64,000 nt of DNA from Bacteroides pyogenes DSM 20611 = JCM 6294 (GCF_000428105.1 NZ_ATZH01000017.1:1-64000); one strand, 5' to 3'; positions 24,127-34,032 are shown, counted from the stretch's first letter. Notes: generated by a model not told the origin, from the sequence alone. Numbers and translations are program-made.

Positions 24127-25485
24127 TTAATGGTCGTCTTGTGTGATTAAAATCTGCGTATCGGGTTGCCCGTTTACTAATTTTATGCGTTCCGCCGTTC
24201 CGTTGGCCGGATTGGTGACGGTGATGTAAAAGTGTGTGGTGCGTGTCACAGCCGGATTGTACGGTTTCAACGGCTTGATGGTTATGGTCTTCGTTTCGCC
24301 TATCCCTCCGTATGTTTGGGTGATGTCTCCGAATCCGAACTCCAGCCCGTTGTCCAGCGAGGCTTTCCATGTGGCGCCTTCGGGACCTGCGGTGAGCGTA
24401 AAGTCGAACGTGAGGTTGTTTTCGATGGAAGTGACATTCCCTTCCACAGTCGTGAATTCGGGTATGACGTTAATTTCGGGATTTTCGTCTTCGAACGACT
24501 GCTCGCTTTCTACCAAATCCCACGGTATGGTTTTGCATTGCAACAGCAGTCCGTCATAGTCTTCGCCTATGGAGTTGACGGTTGCCGTGAGCATGTAGTG
24601 ATGATTCCGCTTGAGGGAATAGTTGTGGTCGTCGGCGTCCGAGTTTTCATCGTTGATGTAGGCCCTGTAGCGGGCGTTCACGTTGTTGTATAAGGCGTCT
24701 ATGACGATGTAGGCGGCCCGGTTGAGCGTGTCGCTCACCGATCCGATGTTTTCATACACATATACGGGTTTCCTGCTGCCGCCCCACACATCGGTGCCGC
24801 CGGCAGTCACTGCAAAGCCATCCACTTCCGTATCGTTGTGGTTCCAGTAAGTTTGTCCCGGCACGTTTTCGCCTTCCCACAGCGCCGCTTTCGCCGTCGC
24901 CCGGTAGAGGCGTACTCCCTTCAGTACAATGGGGATGCCGTTCGATTCGGGGTGGGGCCCCTTCTTTATCTTTAACGTAAGTTTTGCCACCAGGCGTGTC
25001 AGGTCTATCGTCACCGAAGCCGGAGTTCCCGGAACAACGGCGATGTCTACAGGCTTGTAGCCGGTCATCGTGAAAGGTTGCTCCATCGGGATGGAGACGG
25101 CGGGAGTAATAAGACCTTTCAGCGCGTTGAGCGTGGTGACGCCGTCGAGTGCGGCGGTGAGCGCGGCAGGCTCATTGGCTACCACATAGATGGTTTTCGG
25201 ACCGGTGGTGGTTTGTATCCTGAACGGATTCTGAAACTCTTCTTCGCCCGAACTGAACACCTGCATTTCGTCCACATAGTTGCCTCTGAATACGTAAACG
25301 CGTATTTGGGTGATGAGCTCTTCGCCGGCATACAGATCTCCTCCCCGGGTTTGAATATTATTCATCGATAAAGATATGACTGCCGGTTCGCCTTTATCGC
25401 CCGATGGGTCGTCGTTATTGCATGCCGTGTTCCAAAGAAGCGCGGCCGACAATAAGAAAAATATCTTGTAAATTGGTTTCATCAT
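24127..25485 (-). CDS. FimA/Mfa1-family fimbrial subunit (minor pilin)
   Basis: A 452-residue lipoprotein pilin with lipobox NTAC (Cys22). A Thr-Arg-Gly-Gly site near residue 48 (NIQTRGGD) is followed by the pilin core: ITQIRVYVFRG, TIYVVANEPAAL, VTIDLTRLVAKLTLKIKKG. The first strand up to the Arg would be removed on maturation so that the next subunit's C-terminal strand can insert. Encoded between the Mfa2-like anchor and the tip-like gene, so an accessory subunit (Mfa3/4 or FimC/E-like role) is likely. Confidence 0.78.
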   Translation of the reverse strand: MMKPIYKIFFLLSAALLWNTACNNDDPSGDKGEPAVISLSMNNIQTRGGDLYAGEELITQIRVYVFRGNYVDEMQVFSSGEEEFQNPFRIQTTTGPKTIYVVANEPAALTAALDGVTTLNALKGLITPAVSIPMEQPFTMTGYKPVDIAVVPGTPASVTIDLTRLVAKLTLKIKKGPHPESNGIPIVLKGVRLYRATAKAALWEGENVPGQTYWNHNDTEVDGFAVTAGGTDVWGGSRKPVYVYENIGSVSDTLNRAAYIVIDALYNNVNARYRAYINDENSDADDHNYSLKRNHHYMLTATVNSIGEDYDGLLLQCKTIPWDLVESEQSFEDENPEINVIPEFTTVEGNVTSIENNLTFDFTLTAGPEGATWKASLDNGLEFGFGDITQTYGGIGETKTITIKPLKPYNPAVTRTTHFYITVTNPANGTAERIKLVNGQPDTQILITQDDH

Positions 25486-25500
25486 ACTTTATCGTTTTTA

Positions 25501-26418
25501 TTAATATTCTACATCCTGATAAATCACACCCCACGGAGTGACTACCACTTTAATACTGAGATCCGCCCAGAAGTCGATGACGATATTCAGTGTTTTTCCG
25601 ACCACGGGAATAAATTCTTTGCCGTCGGAACCCTGGGTGAAAGAGTACAGTAAATTGCCTTTTTTGTATATTTCGAGCACGTAAGACTCATTCCCGGCGG
25701 TAGGGAACGTGTTGAACAGCGAAGTAGCCAGCTTGTTGTCTCCGACAGCCGAGATCGCCGGTTTGTAATTCACCATGTTTCCGCTCAGCTCTCCGTTGGA
25801 GTCGTAGGTATCGGGCGACTCGCGCAAGATGAAAGAGTAGTCCGACAGCGATTCGCCTGCGGGAAACTTGCGGGCGGTGATGATGACCGAGGCCGTTTTA
25901 CGGAAGATCTGCACCTCGTGCGACCGTCCCATTTCGGTGCTTCCGAACTCCACCTCCACGTCGTGCGAGCCGAAGAACAAATCGCCCGGCGATTGCGCGA
26001 CGGTAATCATGTTTCGGGTGACTTGCCCCGATTTCAGCTTCACATACAAGTCCGTCAGTTGCTGCACGGTGTTGATTTGCGAATAATCCACTTTGCTGTC
26101 CAAGTTTGCCCATGCGGCAAATTTCAACGATTTGTATCCCGGAAATTCCATCCGGATATCTATGGGCTTGCGTTGCTTTACCTCGTTGGCGGTCATTGTG
26201 AATGTTTTGAAAATCTGTTGATTTTCATCAAACACAAACAGAATAACTTGCTCTACGTCTCCCGATTCGGTTATGTCATTCCCATCGGCATCCACTGCCT
26301 TGACGGTGACTTGAAACGGTCGAGGGCAATCTGCAACATTTTCTTTGAGGCAACTGCTTAGCAAACCGGTAAGCAATAATGCTACAAGTAAAAAGCAGTA
26401 TTTGTTTGTGTTACTCAT
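25501..26418 (-). CDS. Mfa2/FimB-family fimbrial anchor lipoprotein
   Basis: A 305-residue lipoprotein (lipobox LSSC, Cys23), a length typical of Mfa2/FimB anchors. Core patterns are VEQVILFVFDENQQIFKTF, YKSLKFAAWANLDSKV and FFGSHDVEV; the C-terminus ends FWADLSIKVVVTPWGV. Unlike its neighbours it lacks an Arg processing site near residues 45-55, which fits an anchor that stays lipidated and limits fimbria length. It lies directly after the major pilin gene. Confidence 0.82.
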   Translation of the reverse strand: MSNTNKYCFLLVALLLTGLLSSCLKENVADCPRPFQVTVKAVDADGNDITESGDVEQVILFVFDENQQIFKTFTMTANEVKQRKPIDIRMEFPGYKSLKFAAWANLDSKVDYSQINTVQQLTDLYVKLKSGQVTRNMITVAQSPGDLFFGSHDVEVEFGSTEMGRSHEVQIFRKTASVIITARKFPAGESLSDYSFILRESPDTYDSNGELSGNMVNYKPAISAVGDNKLATSLFNTFPTAGNESYVLEIYKKGNLLYSFTQGSDGKEFIPVVGKTLNIVIDFWADLSIKVVVTPWGVIYQDVEY

Positions 26419-26554
26419 ATCCTTATTTTTTGGGTTATTTTTATTTCCGTGGGGGAGATTGCTCTCCGCCCACGGTATCTGCCGTCAAAGCGGCAGGATG
26501 GTTGTGTTATCGGTTCGGGGGTAAACGCACCGAATGGTTGATTCACACAACTGA

Positions 26555-27721
26555 TTAGTACACTACATTTTGTCCTACAACTTCCCACTCTGCAACTTCC
26601 ACTTTCACATCGAGCGTTGCGGCTTCTGTAGGCGGATCGGTAGGATCGTCTTTACCCAAGTGCTTGATGGTAACAGAGATGTTGTATTTGGTGTTGCGGA
26701 GTATCTTACTGTCTTTGGGAGTATCTCCTTCATAGGTATAGCCTTCTTTATTCGCGTTTACTACGATGGAATAGTAGGTGTAACCTTGACTGTCAATGGC
26801 GCCGGGGAACTCGGTGGCAGTAGCATAGTCATCATCGGCTGAGCTTTTTTTGATTTTTCCTTTGATGGAGAGTACAGTGGGTTGTACGGAAGCGTCGTTT
26901 TCGAAAACATAATAGTATACCTGCTTTTCGCTTAAGATATCTAAACTTTCAAAGGGGTCTTTCAAGTAATCTGCCGTCTCCCATGCAGCCGGTTTCAATG
27001 GCCCGCCGAAACTACTCAAATCAACTCCTGAAAGCAATTCGGTTCCTGCTACCAAAGCTCCTGGATTGCCGAAATATTTGGATTGTTTTTTGGCATTGAA
27101 CAGGAATATTTCTTCCGGTTCGAATGTGAATTCTGCGTACGAGCCGGTGAATTGAGTTACAGCATTTACCAATGCTACGCGGGCGGGTACACGCGTCAGT
27201 TTCACCGGTACGCCTACGCTGATTTCGTTACCTGCAGGAGTTTGCCCTGCCGCATATCCATAATAATTCTTACCGGCTTGAATGGTGAATTCCTCGGTTA
27301 CTTCGCTGGTCATCAGCAGGCCGTTTTCTAAAGTTTGGGCTGCCAAATCGGAAGCAACTTTACCCAGTAATGCAGCTTTCGAGGTAATGGTTCCCATGTC
27401 GGCGGTAGCGTTGGCCACCACCACCATTGTGCGTGAACCGGTAGTTACGGCAATGTCTTTAACTTCGGTGACATCCTCACCGGTCGCTTGTTTATGCCCG
27501 TCCACAGCATCGCCGTTGAATACGAACACATCGAGCCTCTTGATTTTGCTTTCGCCTGCAGTGATGTCATCGGGAATTCCGATTGCGCGAGTGCCGCCTT
27601 GTACGATTTTCAATGACATTGTGGCGTTTTTCGCCTGTTGAACAACCGGTGTGTCCTCGTTGCTACAAGCTGCCAGCCCAAAGGCAATGGCTCCTAGTAA
27701 AAAAAGTTTTTCCAGTTTCAT
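26555..27721 (-). CDS. Mfa1-type major fimbrial subunit
   Basis: A 388-residue major pilin precursor of type V fimbriae. Lipobox LAAC (Cys19), Arg processing site QGGTRAIG near residue 49, pilin core KIKRLDVFVFNGDAV and TMVVVANATADMG, then the Mfa1-type second domain, and the C-terminal donor strand VEVAEWEVVGQNVVY. It is preceded by a 96-bp gap and followed by a 136-bp gap, the largest gaps in the operon, which fits separate strong expression of the main subunit. Confidence 0.87.
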   Translation of the reverse strand: MKLEKLFLLGAIAFGLAACSNEDTPVVQQAKNATMSLKIVQGGTRAIGIPDDITAGESKIKRLDVFVFNGDAVDGHKQATGEDVTEVKDIAVTTGSRTMVVVANATADMGTITSKAALLGKVASDLAAQTLENGLLMTSEVTEEFTIQAGKNYYGYAAGQTPAGNEISVGVPVKLTRVPARVALVNAVTQFTGSYAEFTFEPEEIFLFNAKKQSKYFGNPGALVAGTELLSGVDLSSFGGPLKPAAWETADYLKDPFESLDILSEKQVYYYVFENDASVQPTVLSIKGKIKKSSADDDYATATEFPGAIDSQGYTYYSIVVNANKEGYTYEGDTPKDSKILRNTKYNISVTIKHLGKDDPTDPPTEAATLDVKVEVAEWEVVGQNVVY

Positions 27722-27817
27722 ACATTAAAAGTTTTAAGAATGAATAAAATTAATTAGTTAACTCGGTTTTTTTTAAAGTTTCTAAATATTGGTTTTTGTT
27801 CTCAAGTACGTTTGTTT

Positions 27818-29287
27818 CTATAAATTGTCTTCGATGTATTTTTGGTATTGGTCCGCATTGTGTGCGGCATCGGCGTTCCCTTTCCGGGCGGCTTTGCTGA
27901 AAGCCGCCTTGGCAAGCGGTTCCTCGTTTTTCATGGCGTGGGCAATCCCCATCACATTCAATGCCTTGTCGTTCTCCGGAAAGTTTCTCACCCTTTTCAG
28001 GGCGGCATCGGGATTGTTTTTCAGCAATTCGCCTACGGCGGCGTTGATGCCTGCCACTTCGCTTTCGGGGAATGTATCGGCAGCGATGTCGAACACCTCT
28101 TTATATTGGGGGCTGTCTTGCGGATAAGTTTCGGCAACCAGGAACATTTCGTTCAGGCTCAAGAGCTTGGGCTTCGTCTTTAGCACCTGCTTCGCTTCCT
28201 CCACATTGAACGGGCGGGAGACGAAGGCGATGTCGTAGTCGTTGCGGCGCAACGGCGGGTAAAACTCGGTGAGCAAGAGGTTGTAGGTCTCTCCGTTGTC
28301 CAAAGCCTTCAAGCGCGTGTCGCGGGCATCCCATCCGGGCTCTTTGTCGATGATTTCCACTATGGCGTCTTTGTTGGGCAGGGTAGAGGCGACTACCGCC
28401 TTGCGCAGCCCTTTCCAGTCTTCTCCGAACCACTCCACCTTGAATTGTTGCTGCGTGTATCCGTGTTTCTTCTTCAGATAGCGCGCGAATGTCTCCGCCC
28501 GCCGTTGCGAAAGCAGCATGTTGCGTTGTTCGGTGTCTTCGGGCGAGGCATATCCCGAGACGGTGAAGTGGGTGATGTTCAGGTCTTTGTCCGTTTTCAG
28601 CTCTTGTACGATCTTGTCGACCTTCGCCAGCTCGGCGGCGTTGTTTTCGAAATCGGTCAGCAAGTCGTACCGTCCCACCTTGTAGTTCAGGTGCGCGCTA
28701 TGGCGTTTGCTTCGCTGCTTCACGGGTTCCACTTCGGGAACGATGTATGCGAAACGGTAATCGGGCTTAAAGAAGTCGGGCAGTACTTTTTCGACCACCG
28801 ATTTCTCCTCTTTCCCCACGCCGCAATCGGCGCAACCGAACACTTCGGTGAAGAACAGCAACCTTGCCGCCCGTTGCCAGTCGGCATACCGGCAAGCGGC
28901 TTCGTAAGGAATGCTTTGCGAAGCGCCTTTGCGGTGTACCACTTCCGCCGCCGGCTCCGGTTCGAAAACTATTTTCCCTTTCCACCGGAAGGGGCGTTTC
29001 AGCACTTTGTCGCGGGTGGTTCCCTTGATGACGACCGGAGGCAACGCTTCGGTATCGGCTCCGGAGAGCGAGCTGATGACGGGAGTCAGTACGATGAGAT
29101 GGTTTCGCTTGATATCCAGTTCGCTCAGGTCGATGTCCATCGTCACCCTCGTGACGCCTGCTTTCTTATGGACAGCCAAATTTTGAACGCTGATTTGATC
29201 GGCATAATTTGTCTGCGCTTCCGTTTTTTCGATACACAAGGCAGTTGCCGCTATGATTGACAAGATATGTATGTATTTCAGTTTCAT
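27818..29287 (-). CDS. DUF3868/OmpA-like protein of the fimbrial locus
   Basis: A 489-residue secreted protein, signal peptide ending near residue 24 (EKTEAQ). Residues ~30-150 are the DUF3868 domain (VTRVTMDIDLSELDIKRNHLIVLTPV). It contains a GCADCG segment like that of the tip-like protein. Residues ~225-300 match an OmpA-like peptidoglycan-binding domain (FTVSGYASPEDTEQRNMLLSQRRAE), and the C-terminal part is TPR-like. It is typical of Bacteroides fimbrial loci next to DUF3575 and may link the fimbria base to the periplasm. Confidence 0.82.
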   Translation of the reverse strand: MKLKYIHILSIIAATALCIEKTEAQTNYADQISVQNLAVHKKAGVTRVTMDIDLSELDIKRNHLIVLTPVISSLSGADTEALPPVVIKGTTRDKVLKRPFRWKGKIVFEPEPAAEVVHRKGASQSIPYEAACRYADWQRAARLLFFTEVFGCADCGVGKEEKSVVEKVLPDFFKPDYRFAYIVPEVEPVKQRSKRHSAHLNYKVGRYDLLTDFENNAAELAKVDKIVQELKTDKDLNITHFTVSGYASPEDTEQRNMLLSQRRAETFARYLKKKHGYTQQQFKVEWFGEDWKGLRKAVVASTLPNKDAIVEIIDKEPGWDARDTRLKALDNGETYNLLLTEFYPPLRRNDYDIAFVSRPFNVEEAKQVLKTKPKLLSLNEMFLVAETYPQDSPQYKEVFDIAADTFPESEVAGINAAVGELLKNNPDAALKRVRNFPENDKALNVMGIAHAMKNEEPLAKAAFSKAARKGNADAAHNADQYQKYIEDNL

Positions 29288-29308
29288 AACTACAAGAATG
29301 CTTAAATG

Positions 29309-29887
29309 TTATTTCATAAAATAGATGAGAGAAACAGCCGCTTTGGTGACTCCGAAATAGTGCTTGTGGTTGCTTCCTATTTTGCTGCCGCATTTCACGC
29401 AGGGATATTTGTCGTAAGTGAGATATACGTACCCCGCGCCCAAGTTCAGTTCGAAGTTCCATCTGGGAGACAAGATCCATTGATAGCCGTAGCTGAGTCC
29501 GCCTCCATAAGCGAAACCTTCGTACCGGTAATCTTTCAATTTAGACAGTCTTCCTATGGGAATATCCCATCCCCCCATGTTGTATTCGCCCGCGAGGGCA
29601 TGCACCCCGAAGAAATGTCCGTTGAAACTTTCGCATAGCCAATAGCGCAACTCGGGCATCACTATCCAATGCTTCGCCTTTTTAGTGTCTGAAAAATTGA
29701 AAGGATTATAACCGCCGCCTATCTCGAGCGTGTATTTCCGATTGAAAGAAAACTCTATACCTATATTAGGGGTACCCGCAGCCGCCCAATGGGCTAAATT
29801 CGTTTTTACCCCTGCCGATTGGGCGCGCGCTACTCCGCCCCCTATAATAAATAGGCTTAGCAGAAGAGAAAAAAGAGTTTTATTCAT
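29309..29887 (-). CDS. DUF3575 outer-membrane protein of the fimbrial locus
   Basis: A 192-residue secreted beta-rich protein, signal peptide cleaved after about residue 22 (GGGVARAQS). The family patterns KTNLAHWAAAGTPNIGIEFSF, YTLEIGGGYNPF and LRYWLCESFNGHFFGVHALAG indicate a small outer-membrane beta barrel. First gene of the fimbrial operon and a constant partner of DUF3868 proteins. It contains a CVKC motif near residue 158. Its role in assembly is not defined. Confidence 0.85.
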   Translation of the reverse strand: MNKTLFSLLLSLFIIGGGVARAQSAGVKTNLAHWAAAGTPNIGIEFSFNRKYTLEIGGGYNPFNFSDTKKAKHWIVMPELRYWLCESFNGHFFGVHALAGEYNMGGWDIPIGRLSKLKDYRYEGFAYGGGLSYGYQWILSPRWNFELNLGAGYVYLTYDKYPCVKCGSKIGSNHKHYFGVTKAAVSLIYFMK

Positions 29888-30000
29888 AGCAATTTATGTT
29901 TGATGTTAAGTGTCCGTTTCGGGCGAAATGCTAGGCTTTTTCGCTTAAAGATTGGTCTAAAAGTACACGAATCTAAACAAGAGTGAAAATATTTTAGGTA

Positions 30001-30039
30001 GACAAATGGGTGGACAGGGGGTGGACAAATGGGTGGACA
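30001..30039. repeat. Duplicated 16-nt site in the fimbrial control region
   Basis: GACAAATGGGTGGACA occurs at 30001-30016 and again at 30024-30039, 23 bp apart, about two helical turns. It lies upstream of the DUF3575 gene on one side and the TPR-HTH regulator on the other. Two equal sites on the same face of the helix would suit binding of a regulator. No inverted repeats bounding an invertible promoter were found in 29888-30382. Confidence 0.6.
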
Positions 30040-30174
30040 AGGTATCGGATAATCCGAGATGAGGTTAATAACTATCAGATTGTTAACGATTTGCAAAATG
30101 AGGTGGGCTTTCACTGTATCGAATACATTTTTGATATTTTTCTCGAAAAGTGTCTGATATATCGTTTTTTTATT

Positions 30175-30182
30175 TATATTTG
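30175..30182 (+). promoter_or_regulatory. -7 element of the fimbrial regulator gene
   Basis: TATATTTG; transcription would begin near 30189, leaving a leader of about 195 nt. No TTTG stands at 19 nt. A 9-bp AT-rich hairpin (TTTATTGTT 30318-30326 with AACAATAAA 30338-30346) lies 36 nt before the start codon. Confidence 0.45.
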
Positions 30183-30382
30183 TAGAGGTAGTGAAAGCGT
30201 ATTTCCTTATATAATAAAAAAAAGGGACGCGAACCTGCGATTCGTTGTCAGATGTTTTGACCGAATGATGAGGTACATGCCGGCAGGTTTGCAACGATGG
30301 AGACACAGACAGTAATTTTTATTGTTTTATTTATAATAACAATAAATAGACATAGTTAATTGAATAACAAATCGAGCCTATT

Positions 30383-32074
30383 TTGAAACAACTTATTTAT
30401 TCGATATGGATAAGTGTGCTTGGTATTTGTACGGTGTCTTTTTCATCTGCGGGGTATGCGCGTGGCATAGATAAGAAAGAATTTGAACGCATTGTCCGGA
30501 AAAGCGACTCTATATCGGACACGCTCGGACTGCGGACCTACTTCGACAGACAGATCGACGCATGCCCGGGGGAACATAAACAAATGCTGCGATGTGCATA
30601 CTACGTGCGCCTTGCCCAATTATGGGCGCAACAGGAGGATGGTGTGAACGAAAAAAGCGATTCGCTCTTCAAAAAAGCGTTGAGGGTGTTCCCCTTGAAC
30701 GGAAACAAGGGATTCAGGGCATGGCTCAACACGCAGTACGGATTCTACTATTACTCGTTCGGCCAATACACCCGGGCCCTTCCGCATTTTGTGACCGTGG
30801 CGAGAATGATAGAAGATTTCCCGTTCAACAAATGCGAGTTGTACATGGTTGGCGAGACCTACCGTCTCAACGCTTATTACAGGGGCACCCTCGGCGACGA
30901 TGAAACTTCTTTGTCGTACCTGCTTACTTCGCTTATATATACCCCCGAAACGGATAAAAAACACTGTGAGCTATTAAATAATATAGGAACAATCTACCAT
31001 CGCCAAGGCAAGTTGGACGAGGCATTGAAGTTTCATGAAAAAGCGATCAGAAACGCGCTTGCGCACAAAGATTCGACGCATTACGCCAAAGCGTTGGGTG
31101 AAATCGCACAGATTCATGTAGCCCATGGCGAATACGACATCGCTCTCCGGATGCTGACGCGGGATATCGCCATTTCTCGGAAAATCGGCGATGAAGGCAA
31201 CACCATGTACGCGTCGATGCAAATGGCTAAGGTTTATTTGTGGAAAAACGATTTTGAATCGGCCAAGAGCTATTTGACAGAGGTGTACGCCTATCTGAAC
31301 AGCAAGAAATATTTAGCCGATTGCGCGCTGCGTTTTGCCGAGCTGATAGAAGAAATCGATACTAAGGAGCGAACCGTTGAAAACGCGTTGAAAATTCTGA
31401 GGAAGGTGAACGGATTGCAACCTTTCCTGTCTGCCACCGACGGCGAATTGATGCTGAAATACATCAATCTGGAGATACAAAAAGACGAATTCGCGTATCA
31501 GCTCCGGATGGAGAAAAGCAACCGACGGATCGAGGTACACAGAAACATCGTTTTATCGTTGTTCGCTTTCTGCCTGTTGGTGTGCCTTGTTTTGGTGTTT
31601 TTCCGTGTGGCGGGGATGCTGAAAAACCAGAAATTCCATTATAAGAAAAGAATCTTGTCGCTGCAGAGCGACAAGGACTCTTCGGAGAAAGAGCTCGAAA
31701 AAACATACAACTCGCTTGTGGCTTATCAAAACTACTTGGATGAGAAGAATAAGCAGATTGTCCGCTTGGAGGCGGAGATAAAATACATGGTGTCCACATC
31801 GCCGGGAGGCGGTCCGGAAATGGAAAAACTGCTGACTTCGCACCTGATGACCAAGGAGAATTGGCAAAGCTTCAAGGAGATGTTTATAAAGGGAAACTAC
31901 GAAGCGTATAGCGCTGTGTTGAACGAATTTCCCGAAATCAGCGAGGCGGCGCTGCGTATCGAGCTGGTGCAGAAGCTGGGGTTTACGAATGCCGAGACTG
32001 CACGAATTCTGGGAATCACGGTGGATGCGGTGAAGAAATCGAAACAACGTTTGCGTAAGAAGCACCCATGCTAA
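30383..32074 (+). CDS. Membrane-spanning TPR-HTH transcription regulator
   Basis: A 563-residue protein starting at a TTG codon; the start is chosen because it alone supplies a signal peptide (about residues 1-28). Residues ~60-340 are helical TPR-type repeats in the periplasm (NNIGTIYHRQGKLDEALKFHEKA). One membrane helix is at about 389-411 (IVLSLFAFCLLVCLVLVFF). Then comes a cytoplasmic coiled coil and a C-terminal HTH (IELVQKLGFTNAETARILGITVDAVKKSKQRLRKK). This layout permits direct sensing across the membrane. It is divergent from the fimbrial operon and is the likely regulator of it. Confidence 0.82.
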   Translation: MKQLIYSIWISVLGICTVSFSSAGYARGIDKKEFERIVRKSDSISDTLGLRTYFDRQIDACPGEHKQMLRCAYYVRLAQLWAQQEDGVNEKSDSLFKKALRVFPLNGNKGFRAWLNTQYGFYYYSFGQYTRALPHFVTVARMIEDFPFNKCELYMVGETYRLNAYYRGTLGDDETSLSYLLTSLIYTPETDKKHCELLNNIGTIYHRQGKLDEALKFHEKAIRNALAHKDSTHYAKALGEIAQIHVAHGEYDIALRMLTRDIAISRKIGDEGNTMYASMQMAKVYLWKNDFESAKSYLTEVYAYLNSKKYLADCALRFAELIEEIDTKERTVENALKILRKVNGLQPFLSATDGELMLKYINLEIQKDEFAYQLRMEKSNRRIEVHRNIVLSLFAFCLLVCLVLVFFRVAGMLKNQKFHYKKRILSLQSDKDSSEKELEKTYNSLVAYQNYLDEKNKQIVRLEAEIKYMVSTSPGGGPEMEKLLTSHLMTKENWQSFKEMFIKGNYEAYSAVLNEFPEISEAALRIELVQKLGFTNAETARILGITVDAVKKSKQRLRKKHPC

Positions 32075-32083
32075 GCCGAAAAA

Positions 32084-32113
32084 GGGCTGCGTCGTTCTGT
32101 CACGACACAGCCC
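32084..32113 (-). terminator. Terminator of pyrG-yidC
   Basis: Twelve-bp stem with one mismatch (GGGCTGCGTCGT with ACGACACAGCCC) and a 6-nt loop. On the minus strand it is followed by a T run (32079-32083). It separates the convergent yidC and regulator genes. Confidence 0.75.
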
Positions 32114-32147
32114 CAATCATGGTTTGAGAAACTTCTTGCGGAGTCTC

Positions 32148-34013
32148 TTATTTCTTGTTCCGGTTTTGCTTTTGCTGACGTTCTTTCATCAGTTGTTCCT
32201 GCTGTTTTTGCATCGCTTCCAGACGGGCGGCGAATCCGGAGGTTTTCATTTGCTTCGGATCTTTCTTCTTCGCTTCGAGAATGGCGAGGAGTTTCTCTTC
32301 GTCGGTCGTCCTGCGGAGCATGATGGTGGTTCCCACGCTGATGAGTGTAGAGAGGAAATAGTAGTAGTTCAAGCCCGCAGGATAGCTGTTGAGCACGAAC
32401 AGCAACATTACCGGCATGAGGTACATCATCCATTTCATCGCCGCCATCTGCGGTTGCGCGCCGGTGTCCTGCATGGACATGGTGTACTTGGTGTTCAGGA
32501 TGTTGGTCACCGTCATGAGCACGCAGAACAGGCTGAGGTGGCTGCCCAGGAACGGGATGTGGAACGGGAAATGGATGAACGCGTCGTAGGTAGAGAGGTC
32601 GTCTGCCCAGAGGAAACTTTCCTGACGCAACTCGATGGCGCTCGGCACGAACATGAACAACGCCATCAGGATGGGGAACTGGAGGATCATCGGCAGGCAT
32701 CCGCCCATGGGGCTCACCCCGTACTGGCTGTAAAGCGCCATTACTTCCTGTTGTTTCTTCATGGCGTCTTCCTGTTTGGGGTATTTCTTGTTGATCACCT
32801 CGATTTTAGGCTTCAGCACACGCATCTTGGCGGACGACATATACGTCTTCCACGTGGCGGGATAGACCGCCGCTTTCACTAAGAGGGTGAGGATGAGCAG
32901 AACGACACCCATGCTCAGCCCCCAACGGGTGAGCCAGTCGAACACGTTGATGGTGATGTACTGGTTGATGGTGCGCACGACGGGCCATCCGAGATAAACC
33001 AGCCGGTGCAGTTTCCATTTCTCTTCGCGTCCTTTGTCGAGTGCTTTCAGCGTTTTGAAATGGTTGGGCCCCAGATAGAAGAACAGTTCGGTAGGCCTCG
33101 CCCCCGTAGGGTCGAAGAACGTGTTCATCTCGGCGGAGTAGTCTTTGACGTATCCGCTTCCCTCTTTCTGTAACTTGGAGCGTACCGATACCTTGTCGAA
33201 ATCCTGTGCGGCGATGAGCGCGGAGGAGAAGAACTGGTTCTTGAAGGCGATCCAGTCGGCGCGTCCTTCGAGTTTCTTCTCGTCGTCTTTGGCAGCGGAG
33301 AGATTGTCCACCTTTCCTTCGCTCAGCTTATAAGTCAGTTCGGCGAGGCGGTTTTCGAACCCGAACCCTTTTTCGAGCTGGCGCGCTTTCTGGCTCCATT
33401 CGATATCGACATATTCCGTGTTCGCCAGCTTGTCCGCCATGCCGGTGGCCTGAATGCGGAAATCCATCAGGTAGCTGTCTTGTTTGAGCGTATAGATGAA
33501 GTCGATATAGCTGTCCGCATCCGCTTCGAGACGCATCACCACGCTGCTGTCGGTCTTGTTGACAGGCGTAAAGTAGTAGTCTTTGGTCTGTATGGCCCCC
33601 TGCTTGTTATAGAAGTTGAAGCTCATGGCGGCGTCTTCTTCGTTGAAAAGAACGACAGGCGTCTGTTTGTCCTGCCCCTTATATTCTTTCAGCATAGCCG
33701 ACCGTACCCGTCCGCCTTTGGTGGTGAGGGTGATTTCGGCCACATTGTTGGCGATGATGACCGGCGATTCGGTTCCCTTTGCCGCGTTGAAGAAGAGCGA
33801 AGAAGAGTCTCCGGCGAGCGCGGCTTTCTTTTCGTTGGCGAGCGCCGCTTCGGTTTTGGCTTTCAGCGCTTCTTCCTGCTGCTGCACTAAAGCGATAGAG
33901 TCGTAGTATCTCTTTTGCGCGGCAAGCTGCTCCTGACTCGGGCGGCTCAGTATGCTGAACCCGATGAGCAGGATGCCTATCAGCACGAGACCTGTAATGG
34001 TGTTTTTATCCAT
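32148..34013 (-). CDS. yidC: Membrane protein insertase YidC
   Basis: A 621-residue inner-membrane insertase of the Bacteroidota type. First helix at residues 6-23 ([17 protein letters not shown]), a large periplasmic domain to about residue 360, then the conserved core helices ([67 protein letters not shown]) and a charged Lys/Gln-rich C-terminus. It follows pyrG by 19 bases in the same direction. Confidence 0.96.
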   Translation of the reverse strand: MDKNTITGLVLIGILLIGFSILSRPSQEQLAAQKRYYDSIALVQQQEEALKAKTEAALANEKKAALAGDSSSLFFNAAKGTESPVIIANNVAEITLTTKGGRVRSAMLKEYKGQDKQTPVVLFNEEDAAMSFNFYNKQGAIQTKDYYFTPVNKTDSSVVMRLEADADSYIDFIYTLKQDSYLMDFRIQATGMADKLANTEYVDIEWSQKARQLEKGFGFENRLAELTYKLSEGKVDNLSAAKDDEKKLEGRADWIAFKNQFFSSALIAAQDFDKVSVRSKLQKEGSGYVKDYSAEMNTFFDPTGARPTELFFYLGPNHFKTLKALDKGREEKWKLHRLVYLGWPVVRTINQYITINVFDWLTRWGLSMGVVLLILTLLVKAAVYPATWKTYMSSAKMRVLKPKIEVINKKYPKQEDAMKKQQEVMALYSQYGVSPMGGCLPMILQFPILMALFMFVPSAIELRQESFLWADDLSTYDAFIHFPFHIPFLGSHLSLFCVLMTVTNILNTKYTMSMQDTGAQPQMAAMKWMMYLMPVMLLFVLNSYPAGLNYYYFLSTLISVGTTIMLRRTTDEEKLLAILEAKKKDPKQMKTSGFAARLEAMQKQQEQLMKERQQKQNRNKK

Positions 34014-34032
34014 CTTTGTTGATTATAGAGAA

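Noticed and set aside
30010-30315. 101-codon ORF in the fimbrial control region
   Set aside because: It crosses the duplicated sites and the -7 element and its translation has no family resemblance.
29888-30382. Invertible (phase-variable) promoter for the fimbriae
   Set aside because: I looked for a pair of long inverted repeats around a promoter; only a direct 16-nt duplication and a 9-bp hairpin are present, and no invertase gene is nearby.
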